Source: Perkinsus olseni
Taxonomy: Eukaryota; Perkinsozoa; Perkinsida; Perkinsidae
Assembly: GCA_013115135.1 (NCBI GenBank)
Contig: JABANP010000098.1
Location: forward strand, 78,268 to 142,267
Direction of reading: 5' to 3'
Length of the DNA stretch: 64,000 nucleotides
Of this stretch, positions 1 through 11,299 are shown in pieces. The translations under genes were made by a program, and so were the position numbers. Positions within the stretch are counted from its first letter, which is position 1, and each line of letters starts with the position of its first letter. Below the pieces are notes generated by a model. The model worked only from the letters and a program-made list of their open reading frames with translations, had not been told where the DNA came from and searched no databases.

Positions 1-858
1 CTGTTCTATACGATGGCCGCTAGTGAGTTCAGCCATAAACGGTAGATGTGAAAATCCCAACCCCACCTGAAAGCGTTCCAGCTCAGCCCGTAGAGCCAGC
101 TGAAGCAGCCTCTCCATGCTTCGGAAGGCATCGTATCTGAATACACCGTGACGGCTGGGAATGGGCCGACTGAGGAGCAGTCCCTTACTTCACAGCCTCT
201 CCCACATCATCCATCAATGAGGGGTCCGTCAACGTCTTCAATAACGGGGGCAGGAGGTACTAAGATAGAGGTCCCTGATAAGGTACCGGGTTCGAATCCC
301 ACAGCCTACACCAACATTTCCCATCAGAGGCCTGTGATCATCACCAACCCCTCGAAGAATGCGTCCAACCCCAACACTCTGTATCCTATGATCCTCCTCT
401 CGCCGTAACTTCACACACACCCTCTCGACCAGGTCTGCATCAATGGTATTCTTTCGGTCCCCTCCAGGTGCCATTGGTAGACGCCCTCCATAATCGTAGC
501 AGTCCGTTGATAACGGGTGATTCCCCGAGTGTCCTGCAGGTGGAGCAAGTGAGGAGCTACTGTCGATGTACGCGCCTGGACCCCCTCCGACTCAGTTCCT
601 TCACTGAATTCCATTGATTTTCGTGTCCGCTTTTCTTCATAGTGCTTTGAGCTCTGACTCACGACCGTCTGGGAGAAATTGTAGGAGAAGCGATGATGTG
701 GGATGATCTTGAAAAGGGGATTTTTTCTTATTGCATCCTGTTGATAACAGCATTCGCATTCTTCATTGATATCTGGTCTAATATTTTTCATAAAGATTGC
801 AGTATACTAACAATCTTCTTGATGAGTAGTAGACTATAGGCGAGGTGCTACTCCTCAG
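1..858. other. 5' flank, no confident gene
   Basis: No convincing coding exon was found here. A 126-codon open frame lies on the minus strand at 411-791, but it has no recognisable motif and no clear splice context. A tRNA-like B-box element sits at about 230-305 (listed separately). Upstream exons of the gene whose last exon starts near 859 may lie in this stretch, but I could not identify them. Confidence 0.4.
230..305 (+). other. tRNA-like element A (B-box)
   Basis: GGTTCGAATCCC at 289-300 is an exact eukaryotic tRNA B-box/T-loop sequence, and it is preceded by AAGGTACCG, which resembles a tRNA variable loop and T-stem. Only three T-stem pairs form, and no convincing acceptor or anticodon arm folds, so this is not a functional tRNA. 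The same AAGGT-N(3-4)-GGTTCGAATCC pattern recurs at 23.7 kb and, on the minus strand, at 28.2 kb. A decayed tRNA or a tRNA-derived SINE head is the likely reading. Confidence 0.5.
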
Positions 859-1406
859 GTCTCACCTCCCTGGCAGTAAGGCTGCCTGCATCGCGAGAGT
901 CCACCATAAGCCGTCTGCTGCAGTACACTGCATTAGCCCGCCCTGGCATCATCGACTCAACCTGCGTTGACCTGGAAGCGTTGATGACTGCGGACAGGGA
1001 CTCTCGAGGCGCTCATCTCGGTCGTTGGGTGGCGTTGTGCTTGTCCCGGATCGAGGGCTCCGCTGATCGGGAGGAGTCTGACCTAAGCTGGAGGTCCCTA
1101 CTGAAGCTACTGCGGCCGTGCGAGGGAGTCAGAGTGGAATTCTACCTGGAGGACATCGTCCTGCGGCTACTGATTTCGTTCTGCCGGTTTGGGTCGTCGC
1201 CCTCGCTGGAGCAGTGTATCGAAGTGGTTCGTGAGAGCTCCGACCCTGCGTTATGGCGCGAGGGCGTTGAGGAGGTCCTGCGGAAGTATGGTGGTGATGA
1301 CCATTACTCGCGAGTCGGCGAGTTTGCCGCTTACGTCCGGGCTATTCCAGCAAGCAGCGTTTCTGACGAGATGTGCTCCGCGTTGGGCCCCTGCATGCCG
1401 GATTAG
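859..1406 (+). CDS. unidentified protein, 3' exon (partial)
   Basis: This open frame runs from a strong splice acceptor (CTCCTCAG just before 859) to a TAG at 1404-1406 and encodes about 182 residues. It is leucine- and arginine-rich and probably mostly helical, with a HEAT/armadillo-like feel (segments such as SRLLQYTALARPGIID and RLLISFCRFG), but no family was recognised. The frame stays open upstream of the first ATG (984), which argues for an internal exon continuation rather than a gene starting at that ATG. Earlier exons were not found. The RING gene follows 170 bases downstream on the same strand. Confidence 0.5.
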
Positions 1407-1575
1407 GTCGGGTTGTGGTATACCATTGCTGATGGGGTCCATAGCGGGGTCCGGCGCATTGATTCGCTTTTGAACCCGTTAGTCAATGTAGGACGATCCA
1501 ATCGACCGCCGAGCTCTACCTCATGGTGATGTGAAATGGAAAGCTTGTTTTTGGTGATGTCAGTTTTGCGCGAGT

Positions 1576-3177
1576 ATGTCGGATAGCGAAGGCCGAGGGC
1601 CTTCGAACCATGCTCAGTCCTCGGATGCCCTCCTCGGCGGGCAAGCAGCAGTCGATCGCCATCGCAACCCTCCTGTGGCTATCTTGCGGACGTTCTCTCA
1701 CATCATCGGTGGCCAGGCGGGAGGCGTCCATACGACAGCAGCAGCACCGGCCGGCTCTGGGCGGGAGACTCGTAACGCGGTGAGTGTGACTGGGAATTCG
1801 GTACCGTCTGTCAACTCTGTGCCGCGCAGACACCAGGCTCGTCGCCAGAAGGTTCAGCGTTGATGGGGCCGGACCAGGTCACTGACCCCAACCGTATGAC
1901 CCGGTGAGTATCCAGCTCCCTGTCTCCTCCATGTTCTCACTGTTGCTTCTCTCAGGAGGGAGAGGGAGCTCTTGGTGCGCGGTAACCTTGCAGAGGCTGT
2001 GGCGACCTCCTTCACAGTTTTGGTCACGGTAAACCTCCCTCATCCCAGCCCTGCAGCCGTGACCTCCCCTCTCAGATATCGCTCTTCATCCTTGTTGTCG
2101 TATATGCCATGTACCTCTACCTGTGGGCCTGGGCCATCTGGATCGTCCTAACCAATGACAGGAAGGTGGGTCTGAGCGGGATCAAGCTGAACTCATCTTC
2201 CCTTCGCAGTTGGGCTGTGATGTCCCCCTCATGATGTGGTTGGAGGTCTACATGCTCACCTCGTTGTTCCGAGGAGTAGTCCAGCGTATGGTAGAGACCG
2301 TCTACTTGAGGTTGGCCTACGGTCAGGACTGGCAACTCCACGGTGAGGGGAGAGCCTGGCGACAGCGGCCCTTCTTTACTGCCCCTCTCCTCAGCCGGTG
2401 ACAACCCAGTAAAACTAGCGCTGTTGAAGAGCTTCTTGAACCTCTTCTTCCCGGCATGGTTGATCTACGGCCAGACTCTCATTGCCACCTCTCACACCTG
2501 CTCGGCCTCCAACTCCTCGCTGTAGGTGCTGCCACTGAGCTCGTCTACGGCCTTACTCTCAATGCGGGCAGGTACACGTGTTCAGCTTGGTTCATCGGGG
2601 TTGGGCTCACGATATGGTGTGGGTTCGGTCTCATAGCTCTCTTCGGGGCCACCGTACTCCTCTGGATGGTAAGGACACTATCACCGTCATTGATCCTGTC
2701 CTGTGTTATCTGTGTATTGATCTGAGGTACGAACGGGCCGCCTGCGTGCGAAGAGGGGAGCATCGCCTGATGTCATCGACAAGATCCCGACTGTTCCGTA
2801 AGTTGCGTGTTACCTTTCCCTCGACTTTTAGGGTTCTTCCCAAGCCGCCGCGATGCTCTCTCTCGTTGACCTCATTCCATCAGGTACGATGCCAATCTCT
2901 TCACCGACGATCAGAATTCGGCCGATGGTACTCATCCCCTTAACGAGTGCTCTATATGCTTTCAGAACTACTCTGATTCTACTGACGAGATCAAGCGTAA
3001 GGAATAGCATCTCGATTCGCTCTGTGTTACCCGCGACCCTCAGACACCCCATGCGACCACTACTTCCACAAGAGTTGCCTCGCCCACTGGCTCAACACAG
3101 CCACGACGTGCCCACTGTGCCGACTGGACTTGGAAGATCATTACCATGGGGCTAGCTCCGGCCCCGAGAATGTATAA
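1576..3177 (+). CDS. Multipass membrane RING-H2 E3 ubiquitin ligase
   Basis: About ten exons joined by short GT-AG introns (about 45-85 bases) give a protein of roughly 350 residues. The first ATG (1576) begins a hydrophilic head. Several hydrophobic helices follow, including ISLFILVVVYAMYLYLWAW and FIGVGLTIWCGFGLIALFG, then a linker ending VIDKIPTV and a C-terminal RING-H2 finger. The finger shows CSIC, then TPCDHYFHKSC, HWL and TCPLC, giving all eight zinc ligands in C3H2C3 order. The stop is TAA at 3175-3177. Membrane-anchored RING-H2 proteins of this layout, known from plants and protists, transfer ubiquitin at ER, Golgi or endosomal membranes. The family is certain; the substrate and compartment are unknown. 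The intron just before the finger (about 2798-2882) could instead be two introns. Confidence 0.85.
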
Positions 3178-3730
3178 TTGCCCATTTTCTAACGGGAATG
3201 CGTCTACAGCTATGCTCTTCCTGCTGCTGCCGATTGTTCTCATTCATCCACTTTCTGACTCGAACTTTCGAGTGTTGCTTTGTCAGTTTACTGCATCTGA
3301 GAGCCACTAACGTGAGATCTTGCGTAGCGTCTTCCTCCTTTGCCCTGCCCATGTCTGCTGGGGGTTCAATCCAGCTTGGCCCCACAGGGAGAATGATTTG
3401 CCAGACAATGGGACAGTGGGTGCGATGGTCATCCCATGCCGCCGCACAGCTGTTCTTGTACAAACAGGGCGACACAAGCTAGACCCACGCGGGTGGTTGC
3501 CGATGTATGGTAGTTGTCCAGTCTGGCTTCGACCTCTGAGGGGCACCATTGAATGATGAGCTTTATGTGCGTGGGACTTCGGCTTCTTTGAGGGCGGAGA
3601 GAGAGGGCGAAGTTCCACCATGACGATGAACGAGATTGACGTTTGCGAGATTCAACACGGGAGGAGATAGCAAGACCACACCGCATTGACGGCAAGCATG
3701 CTCGAGTCCCCATGGCCAGCACTCGTATCA
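3178..3730. other. Intergenic stretch
   Basis: This lies between the stop of the RING gene and the 3' end of the first GNAT copy. Frames on both strands overlap without conserved motifs. The left edge of the tandem-duplicated unit begins at about 3480. A weak B-box-like GGTTCAATCC occurs near 3365. Confidence 0.4.
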
Positions 3731-4777
3731 TCAAGAAGCAGGGTACTTATAGAGCATGGCACGATGGTCGAGGCATTCTGACAATTGGATGATGGAGTAT
3801 TTAAGAGAAAAGCTGGTAAAGCGGTACTCGGTATAAGAACAGTGGAAGAGTCATGATTAGAGAGGACGCAGTGACAAGATGAACTGGAGTAGAAGTCAAC
3901 TGAGACCGCCCTGATAGAAGAGCAGATCTATTCTCACCTCCGACGTAGGTGAAGTTAAATTTCTCGTAGAGCTTGATAGCATGGTCGTTAGTGCCCTCGA
4001 CTCTGAGGTGTACCCCGACTGCGGAAGGCCACGTCCAACGTATCTATGAATGGCCGATAGTGACACATAGTTGAGCACCCACAGGAAGTGGCCACTGCGT
4101 TATCTTGGCCAGTACTCGACATTCTTGAGGGCCCTCGGCAGCATCATCGTCCCAACTTTCTTGTTCTGCCAGTCCTCCCTCACCTTCACTCGCAATATAT
4201 AGATGACCATACCGCGCTTTTCCTTATCCGATCTGATAGGAAGAAGTCTTGTTCAAACTCTGCCAAGACAGTAAGGCTATATCGCCATGATGCGCTAGCA
4301 TAACAGGGCGAGACGCTGATGATGATGCGCTTTAAGCGTGGTCCTACAAGGTGGTCTCGATGCATAGTGGCAGTGGATACTCTGCTGTTGACTCCACGTA
4401 TCCAACGACATTCTGAAAGATGAGGAGCAGCGGCAGGAGTGTAGAAATACCGCCTCTCTTGATGACGAGTTCGAGATTGCGGGCCCCGCAAGCCTCGTGG
4501 TAAACTCACCCTTCCGAGAGGAGCCTTCGAATCTACCGCAACAAACGTCTGAAACTTCCAAATTCTCAACATAGATGGACCGAACAACTTATCGTTGGGC
4601 CTCCAAGGCCTGTATTAAAGTTCAGCAGCATTGTAGCTGCGCGCTTCTCCAGGAACAGGTTTGCCGTCCGTGGGGTTCCGTAGATATGATTGAGCTGCTG
4701 CGCTACTGGTGTGGACCAAACAGAGGCAGAGGACGAGAAATATACATTCAGTGTGAGATAAAAACATTGCTACAGGC
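3731..4777 (-). CDS. GNAT N-acetyltransferase, array copy 1
   Basis: The minus-strand gene starts at the ATG at 4777, which opens a signal-peptide-like stretch (FLVLCLCLVHTSSAAA). Exons then encode a conserved head (AQSYLRNPTDG, FVAVDSKAPLGR), VVGYVESTAEYPLPLC, the acetyl-CoA-binding segment (YILRVKVREDWQNKKVG) and the last GNAT strand and helix (GVHLRVEGTNDHAIKLYEKF). It ends MLYKYPAS and a TGA at 3731. The R/Q-x-x-K/G-x-G/A loop is represented by QNKKVG, so CoA binding looks plausible. The intron after ...EYWP begins with GA rather than GT (see findings), so this copy either uses a non-canonical donor or is decaying. The substrate is unknown. A secretory-pathway location is inferred from the leader. 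Confidence 0.6.
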
Positions 4778-5568
4778 CATGGGCTGATGAGCACGCCCCC
4801 ATCTGCAGTGTCAATTCGGGACAGCGTGTAAGGGTGTTCATTCCCAGTAGCTAGGTCCACTCGCTTGGCTTAGCCGGATAGTGCTTGGCTAAGTTACTTT
4901 CCGATTTCGAGCTCAATTTCTGGAAAGGTGCATGAGGAATGGCTGTCCTCAGTGGAAATGGCAGCTTCGGGCGAGATTTCGGCCGGAAGTATTGTCTCGT
5001 CTCTCCCATCGATGCTGGAGGCCGAAGGTCTTCCATTTTGCTGAGGGGCACTCCGAGGACAATTGGGGTCGGCGGGGATGCGCGGGGGCTGAGTCGGCTA
5101 GGAAGGACGAACCCTGTAGACCAATAATGGCCATGACCAGCTCATAGTAGATCACACACTCGGGACTCTTTTGGTATTTGTGTTTGGACAGCCTTCGCCC
5201 TAAGATATCAGGGAACCAGCACCTTGCAGTGGGCACGAGGGAAATGGACGTGGCGGAGCTCGCAAAACTAACGGTTGCTTTGACCCACTTTCTCGATCCA
5301 CCTACAGCCTGGGATGGCCATTCCGCCGTATAGCTATATTTGACTCCGAGTGACACGAACTAGACTCGTACGGGTGGTTGCCGACGTATACTTGTTGTCC
5401 AGTTTGGCTCGGCCTCTGGAGCGGAGGGCATTTTGAGGAGGGGAGGCTAAAATTCTACCGCGAAGATGAATGAGATTGACGTTTGTGAAAATGAACACAA
5501 AGAAAGATAGCACGATCACACCGTGTGAAGAGGAAGCATGATCTATCCCCATGCATTATCATTCATAT

Positions 5569-6601
5569 CGTCGAGGAGAGGTAGGATACTTGTAGAGCAT
5601 GCAACGAAAACCCATGTAGTCTGACAATTGGATGATAGATTGCTTCAGATTACATCAGGTATAGCGATACTGGTACGAGAACGCTGTAAGAGTCGTGATT
5701 GGAAAAGACGCAGTGACAGAACCAATAGCAGTAGCAGTGAATACCCCATGCGCCGTTCCGAGAAGGGCGGATCTATTCTCACCACCGACGTCGGTGAAGT
5801 TGAGTTTCTCATAGAGCTTGATAGCGAAGTGGTTATCATCTACTACTAAGAGGTGTACCCCGACTGCTGAAGGCCAGGTCCGACGTATCTATGAGTAACC
5901 GACCATCGTGACTATTCAACACCCACAAGAAAGCGGCCACCACGTTACCGTGACCCATACTCACGTCCTCAAGGGCCCCCGGCAGCATCGTCGAGCCAAC
6001 TTTCTTGTTCTGCCAATCCTCCCTTACCTTGACCCGCAATAAATAGACGAGGATACTGCGCATCTCCTTATCGGATCTGAACGGGAAGAATCGTGTTCAA
6101 GCCCTACTACCGAAAGAGCTGGGCGTTAAGGACATTGCGATATGAAGCGCTGGAGGGATGTTGGGATGCTGATGACGATGATGCACATCGTAGTCCTACA
6201 GGGCAGACTTGACACATAGAGGTAGCGGATAGTCTGCTGTCGACTCCAGATATCCCACGACATCCTAAAAGAGATAGGGAGCAGCGACAGGAGTGTAGAA
6301 ATACCGCCTCTCAATGACGAGTTCGAGATTGCGGCGACCGCGAGCCTCGGGGTAACCTCACCCTTCCGTGAGGAGCCTTTGGGTCAACTGCAACAAACCG
6401 CTGATACTTCCAAATTCTTCGGATGGGTTTCCCGAACATCACATCGCCAGATCTCCCAGGCCTGTATTCAAGTTCAGAAGCATTGTAGCTACGCCCTTCC
6501 CCTTCCGACGATGGACCGTCCGTGGGGTTCCGCAGATATGATTGGGCTGCTGTGCTACTGGTCGCTGTGTGGACCAAACAGAAACAGAGGAAGAACAACA
6601 T
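5569..6601 (-). CDS. GNAT N-acetyltransferase, array copy 2
   Basis: This is the most intact copy. It starts at the ATG at 6601 with a hydrophobic leader (FFLCFCLVHTATSSTA), followed by AQSYLRNPTDGPSSEG, FVAVDPKAPHGR, VVGYLESTADYPLPLC, the acetyl-CoA loop region (YLLRVKVREDWQNKKVG), and GVHLLVVDDNHFAIKLYEKL. The last exon reads MGFRCMLYKYP and ends at a TGA (5569-5571). All introns seen have GT donors, including GTGAGG after ...PHGR, GTAACG before GVHLL and GTGAGA after ...FTDVG. The expected product is about 200 residues, usual for a single-domain GNAT. The partner or substrate (protein amine, amino sugar or small molecule) cannot be told from the sequence. Confidence 0.7.
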
Positions 6602-7014
6602 ACATTCAGTGTGAGACACAAAACATTGCTACCATGGGCTGATAAGTTTGGCCCCAATCTGGAGAACGCGTGAGGGTATTTATTCTCCAGTAGCTAGGTT
6701 GAATTGGCAACGGTACTGTCCGATCTCGAGCTCGCTTTCTTGAAAGGTACATAAGGAATGGCTGCCCGTAGTGGAAATGGCAGCTTCGGGCGAGATTTCG
6801 GCCGGAAGTATTGTACTGTCTCGTCTCTCCTATCGGTGCTGGAGGCCGAAGGTGTTCCAGTTTACTGAGGGGGCCACTCCGAGTCGGGACCATTGAGGTT
6901 GGCAGGGATGCACGGAGGCTGAGTCTACCAGGAAGGATGAATCCTGTAGACCAACACGAGTTGGATGTAGCCTATGGGTGTATGCCCCCCTTCAGCCCGA
7001 TCTGAGGCGCATGC

Positions 7015-7142
7015 ATGATTAGTCCAATAATCACGCTCCGCCCTACTATGCTTGAGGGGCAACAAGCAAAAAGGATGAGACGTAACAGTGAAGGAGCCAA
7101 CAGCCGCCTGCTCAACCGTACAACGACAATGCAGCCGCATCT
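7015..7142 (-). pseudogene. Duplicated 3' fragment of the 9.0-9.7 kb gene
   Basis: This stretch aligns base by base with the last exon of the unidentified gene ending at 9037. Both carry a frame like MVEEAAVGS with a downstream LPFKH/LPLKH motif. The rest of that gene is absent here, so the fragment was carried along when the GNAT unit was duplicated and has no independent function that I can see. Confidence 0.6.
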
Positions 7143-7619
7143 AGACGGTATGTTTAACGCCTACGCGTTTTTCGCGTTTTGAGCTCTAAAATCGTCTATT
7201 TCGCGTTGCGTTATGCGTTATGCGCTTTACACTAGCGTTTCACACAACACGGGTGAAACTCCAATGTTAACACAGGTGTTAACTCAACATATTGGACATG
7301 TGCCAAACTCACATGTTCAGTGTCAACCTTGTCACCGTATCATTCCCGCCTGTGTCGAACTCATCTGGGAAACTATGGGCTCACGCGGGTGGTTTCCAAT
7401 GTGCAGAGGTTGTCCAGTCGGGTGCCGGCCTCTGAGCCGCGCTACTTAATAATGAGGTCTAATGTACTTCCGCTTCTCTGGGTGTGGAGAGGGTGGCTGA
7501 AGTTCCACCACGACGATAAACAAGATTGACGTCAAGCGAAAATCAACACGTCGAAAGGTAGCAAGCCGACACCACATCAACGGCAAGCATGATCGAATCT
7601 CCATTCTCCATAATTCTAA
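7143..7619. other. Spacer with short GCGTT and palindromic repeats
   Basis: From 7155 to 7235 the sequence is rich in GCGTT units (for example TTTTTCGCGTTTTGAGC and GCGTTATGCGTTATGCGC). These are followed by a palindromic TTAACACAGGTGTTAA and by ACATGT repeats near 7265-7320. The start of tandem unit 3 lies at about 7370. No gene was seen. Confidence 0.4.
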
Positions 7620-8619
7620 TCATTGAGAAGAGGTTAGGGTATTTGTAGAGCATGACAAGAGACTCGGAGCATTCTGACAATAAGATTATGGAGTGATAGC
7701 AATACTGTTAGAGTCGTGATTGGAAAAGGGTGTCGGAATCAACAGGAGTAGCCACCAACCGGTGCCGCCTCTATAGAAGGGCAGATCTATTCTCACCGCC
7801 AACGTGGGTGAAGTTGAATTTCTCGTAGAGCTTGATAGCGTATTTGTTAGCACGCTTGACCGTGAGGTGCACCCCGACTGCTGAAGGCCAATTCCAATGT
7901 ATCTATGAGTGACCGACCATCGACATCATTAATCACCCACAGGAAGCGGCGACTGTGTTCTCGGCACCCACATGCTCAAGGGCCTTCGGCAACATCATCG
8001 ACCCAACCTTCTTGTTCCGCCAATCCTTCCTCACCTGGACTTGCATTATATAAACGACCCTACCGCGCTTCTCCGTCTCCGACCTGATAGAGAGTTCAAA
8101 CTGTACCGGAGCAGCAGGATGGTGAGGCCATATCGGCATAAAGCGCCGTAATGAGAGAACGAGATGATGATGATGATGATGATGATGCGCATCGAGGGCA
8201 GTCCTACAGGGCAGACTGGACACATAGAGGCGCTGGATAGGCTACGCTCCACTCCACATACCCGACGACATTCTGAGAGATATAGAGCAGCAGCAGCAGC
8301 CGCCGGAGTGAAGGGCCGGCGAGCTGCGGCGACCGCAAACCTCGTGGTAACCTCACCCTTCCGTCGGGAGCCTTCGGGTCAACCGCAACAAACATCCGAG
8401 AATTCCAAAGTCTCGCCGCAGTTGTTCCGAACAACATATCCCCGGATTTCCCAGGCCTGTATTCAAGCTCAGAAGCAGCGTAGCTACGCGCTCCCCCTTC
8501 TGACGGTGGACCGTCCGTGGGGTTCCGGGGAGAAATGATTGGGCTGCTGTGCTACTGGTCGCTGTGTGGACCAAACAGAGGCAGAGGACGAGAAACATAC
8601 ACAGTGTGAGGCAAAACAT
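7620..8619 (-). pseudogene. GNAT N-acetyltransferase, array copy 3 (frame-disrupted)
   Basis: Homologous to copies 1 and 2 throughout: a leader (MFLVLCLCLVHTATSSTAAQS) opening near the ATG at 8619, then FVAVDPKAPDGR in another frame, the core GVHLTVKRANKYAIKLYEKF and the tail MLYKYP near 7640. Two extra bases near 8525-8535, relative to copy 2, shift the frame right after the leader. The region matching the copy 2 donor before GVHLT has no usable GT. It is therefore most likely a pseudogene, unless a different exon structure rescues it. A GAT microsatellite at 8164-8190 lies between exons. Confidence 0.6.
8164..8190. repeat. GAT/ATG trinucleotide microsatellite
   Basis: About eight perfect GAT units lie inside the broken third GNAT copy. 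The corresponding positions of copies 1 and 2 carry only two to three loose GATGATG units, so the tract expanded after duplication. Confidence 0.8.
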
Positions 8620-9036
8620 TGCTACCATGGGCTGATAGGCCCGCCCCCATCTGGATAACGCGTGGGAGTAGTGGCTAGACCTACTCGGTTGGCTTAGCCG
8701 AACTACGACTGGCCGCGGTATTATCCCGTTTACAACGACTTTCGAGCTCACCTGCTTGAAAGGCACGGCTGTCCTCAGTGGAAATGGCGGCTTCGGGCGA
8801 GATTTCGGCCGGAAGTATTGTCTCGTCTCTTCCACCGATGCTGGAGATCGAAGGTGTTCCATTTTGCTGAGGTGGGCATTCCGGGGTCGGGACCATTGAG
8901 GTCAGGCGTGTTGCACGGGAGCTGAGTTGGCCAGGGAGGAGGAACGCTGGAGAGCAACACCGTGGGATGTGACTTGCGGGGGTACGCCACTTCAACCTGA
9001 TCTCTGGCACAAGCTGCAGCCATACTGCGAGGACTT

Positions 9037-9722
9037 CTAATAATCAGGCTTCGCCCGATCATGCTTGAAGGGCAAGAACAAAACATCATACGTAACACTG
9101 AGGGAGCCCACAGCCGCCTCTTCAACCATACGCTGAGCGACGATGCAGTCGCATCATCGGCCATCATTCATGGCCAGTGCATTGCTGTGTCTATCTGTTA
9201 CCACAACTCCCACATCGAGTCCCTTGGGAATCAGCAATCCACTTTTGAATGATAGCAGGAACACTTCGAGGGTACTTAACGAGTGCGGGAGCTTAGTAGA
9301 CTCTGACCTCATCAACTGCTGCAGAGTCGCCGTCTCCCCATTTACCCTGAGCTCCTCGAGGCTTATGAAGTAGAGGTCAGGAGACACTATCACTGATTCT
9401 CCAGGCAGACGCAGCACGGTAAAGAGAGGCATCATGTGGCTCTCAAACAGCCAGTTCCTTCCGCCAGTTATCGATTTTACCCCGCGCTACATACACCTGA
9501 TTGTGGACGTTGTTTTGGGAATCTTTCCCAGGGTTGCGTTTGTAGGCTGCCGATGGCAACATTTCGAAACACAGCTGTGGTAACCGCAGCATCTTAAAAC
9601 GACGATAATGCTGCCCGATGTACAGCACTAGTCGAGTCTCGCTTCGAGCTTCTGCGTAAATCGTTTGGTAGCAGAACTCCGTGTGGTAGGCAGGAGCTAT
9701 TCCATTGTCGCCCAAATCTCTA
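9037..9722 (-). CDS. Unidentified protein (5' partial)
   Basis: The minus-strand exons run from an acceptor near 9722 (CTTTTCTATAG in the coding direction) to a TAG at 9037-9039. Exon pieces read in order: PAYHTEFCYQTIYAEA, LVLYIGQHYRRFKMLRL, NWLFESHMMPLFTVLRLPG, VIVSPDLYFISLEELRVNG, then LSTLEVFLLSFKSGLLIP and, after a GTAACA...CTCAG intron, a 30-residue tail with LFLPFKHDRAK. The protein is about 190 residues or more, with alternating beta and helix character, no membrane span and no known motif. The last exon was duplicated with the GNAT array (fragment at 7.0-7.1 kb). The start codon was not located. Confidence 0.5.
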
Positions 9723-9892
9723 TAGAAAAGTCAAGGTGCAATATGCTGTGCTGCTAGTATGCCCGTGGAAATGGAAATTATGGGAGTAACGTTGCCCTCC
9801 TCTGCATAGTGTCTAAACTCCGGAACTCAAGGCGCTCACATTGCAACAGACAACGGAGAGCGTATCTTCAGTGAATTCCTTCACAGTTGTAG

Positions 9893-11299
9893 ATGGAGAG
9901 CCTGACTTCAGTGCCCGAAGTGAAGCTGGAAGGGGTGGATTTTCGCCAGCATTTCTCACGGCTGAGATCGATACGAGAGAGCCTGGGAGACCGCGGGACG
10001 AAGCTGCCGAGTTCAAGTAAGCGACAAGCAGAGAAACGACTCGAGAGCAAGTGGGAACGGTTCGAACAGTATCATAGGGTTGGGCTGGCCAAAATTGTCG
10101 AACGCTCTCACGCGCTCTGGACTAGGGGAGGTATCCTACGACCTGGGTGTGGTCAACGCGTCCGTACCTCACCAGTCAGCGGTGACGGCGGTCCTGCTGA
10201 TGAAGTTGAAGCCCCGCGATGCTTCCCACGAGATCCCAAACTGGGACGGGTGGAAGAGAAAAGAGGAGGACAGGCCACCCCGTGTGCCGGAACGCTGGCG
10301 CCAAACGACGGCGAGAGCGGGTTGGCGATGGAGCCAAACTAACGACATTCTTATGGACGCCGAGACCTTGGATGTTCTCCTCCCAGCTGAGCACGCATGG
10401 CAGCTGAATATGAAGGAGTACGCTGCGGGCATGAAGAGACTCGAACACAGATGTGAGATGAGTCGAGGGCCTGAGGTTATTTTGCCTCTTAGTGCACAGA
10501 TGAGGGCCCGCTAGCCATAGCCCCTCCCTCCGATACCTCACGTAGCTGGTGGGGCACATGCCTCAGAATCCTGTCAGAATCTTGGGCTAGAGGGAAAACA
10601 GCATATTGTTTCCCTCACTTCAGTGAAGCGTATCGAGGCGACACTGAGCGGCAGAGCCACGACCTCTGAAGTTATCCCGGCTCCGGGGTTGAGCATGCCT
10701 CCATCAGTCGTAAGATGGGCCACCACCCGGATAGCAGCCTGAAGGGGCTGCTACCTTTTAACCTTAGGATTATAGCTTGGATGAAAGCGATGTCAGTAGA
10801 GGGGAGCACTCCGAGGGCAGTCAGACGGAAGTTTGTACGAGTAGGTTGGAGGAGCTGAGTCCGGCTACGAAGGAGGTGGGCGGCTAGCTGGAGGATAGTG
10901 CTCAGTGCTTCGCCGCAGTTCCCGGAATTTCTGGCAGGCATCCCCGATGTCTTCCACTGGGGCGAGCTCTCTGCTTGGTCGAATGGGACAGCTCGAAAAC
11001 GAGATGCTCAGCACTCAACGGAGTCTTGAGAAGTTGAGATGCCTCTTGCCTTCTGACGGTGAACAGAGCGAGGCGTCCCCGCTTGCTGGAAGACTACGGC
11101 CACACGTACGTCCCTGATCTCCTATCTTCGCCCGAAAATTTCACCACCCTTCCCTCAGCCCCGTGGTGGGAATGAGGAGAACGAGGTCGATCTAAGAAGG
11201 TTACGAGCACGTTCTCGAGATTCGAAAGCCGCGTTGTCGGTACCCTCAGACATGACGGCCACCCTTGAACGATTCAGGGAACGCATGGGACGAAAATGA
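9893..11299 (+). CDS. Coiled-coil protein of unknown function
   Basis: The best reading starts at the ATG at 9893 with a basic helical segment (RLRSIRESLGDRGTKLPSSS, EKRLESKWERFEQYHRVG). Exons then follow at about 10355-10468 (ETLDVLLPAEHAWQLNMKEY), 10610-10710 (VKRIEATLSGRATTSE), 10785-10876 (SRLEELSPATKE), 10938-11104 (GRMGQLENEMLSTQRSLEKL) and 11152-11299 (VDLRRLRARSRDSKAALS, ending RERMGRK and TGA). The last four junctions keep frame with GT-AG introns of 37-75 bases. The join between the first exon and 10355 is unresolved because two frames are open there. No family was recognised. The helical, charged composition suggests a scaffold or structural protein. Confidence 0.55.

Larger units (their letters stand above)
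3480..9160. repeat. Three diverged tandem units of about 1.7-1.9 kb
   Basis: Three units run at roughly 3480-5130, 5350-7142 and 7370-9160. Each opens with a related block (GGGTGGTTGCCGATGTAT at 3490, with close variants at 5370 and 7384), carries a GNAT gene on the minus strand, and ends with a shared upstream block (TTCGGGCGAGATTTCGGCCG near 4966, 6786 and 8795). Exons are more similar than the spacers. Units 2 and 3 also share the tail of the neighbouring gene, so the duplication began from the array edge at 9.16 kb. Confidence 0.85.

Noticed and set aside
8164..8190. Start of a gene encoding a poly-Met tract
   Set aside because: The ATG run is a GAT microsatellite inside a decayed intron/exon region of GNAT copy 3.
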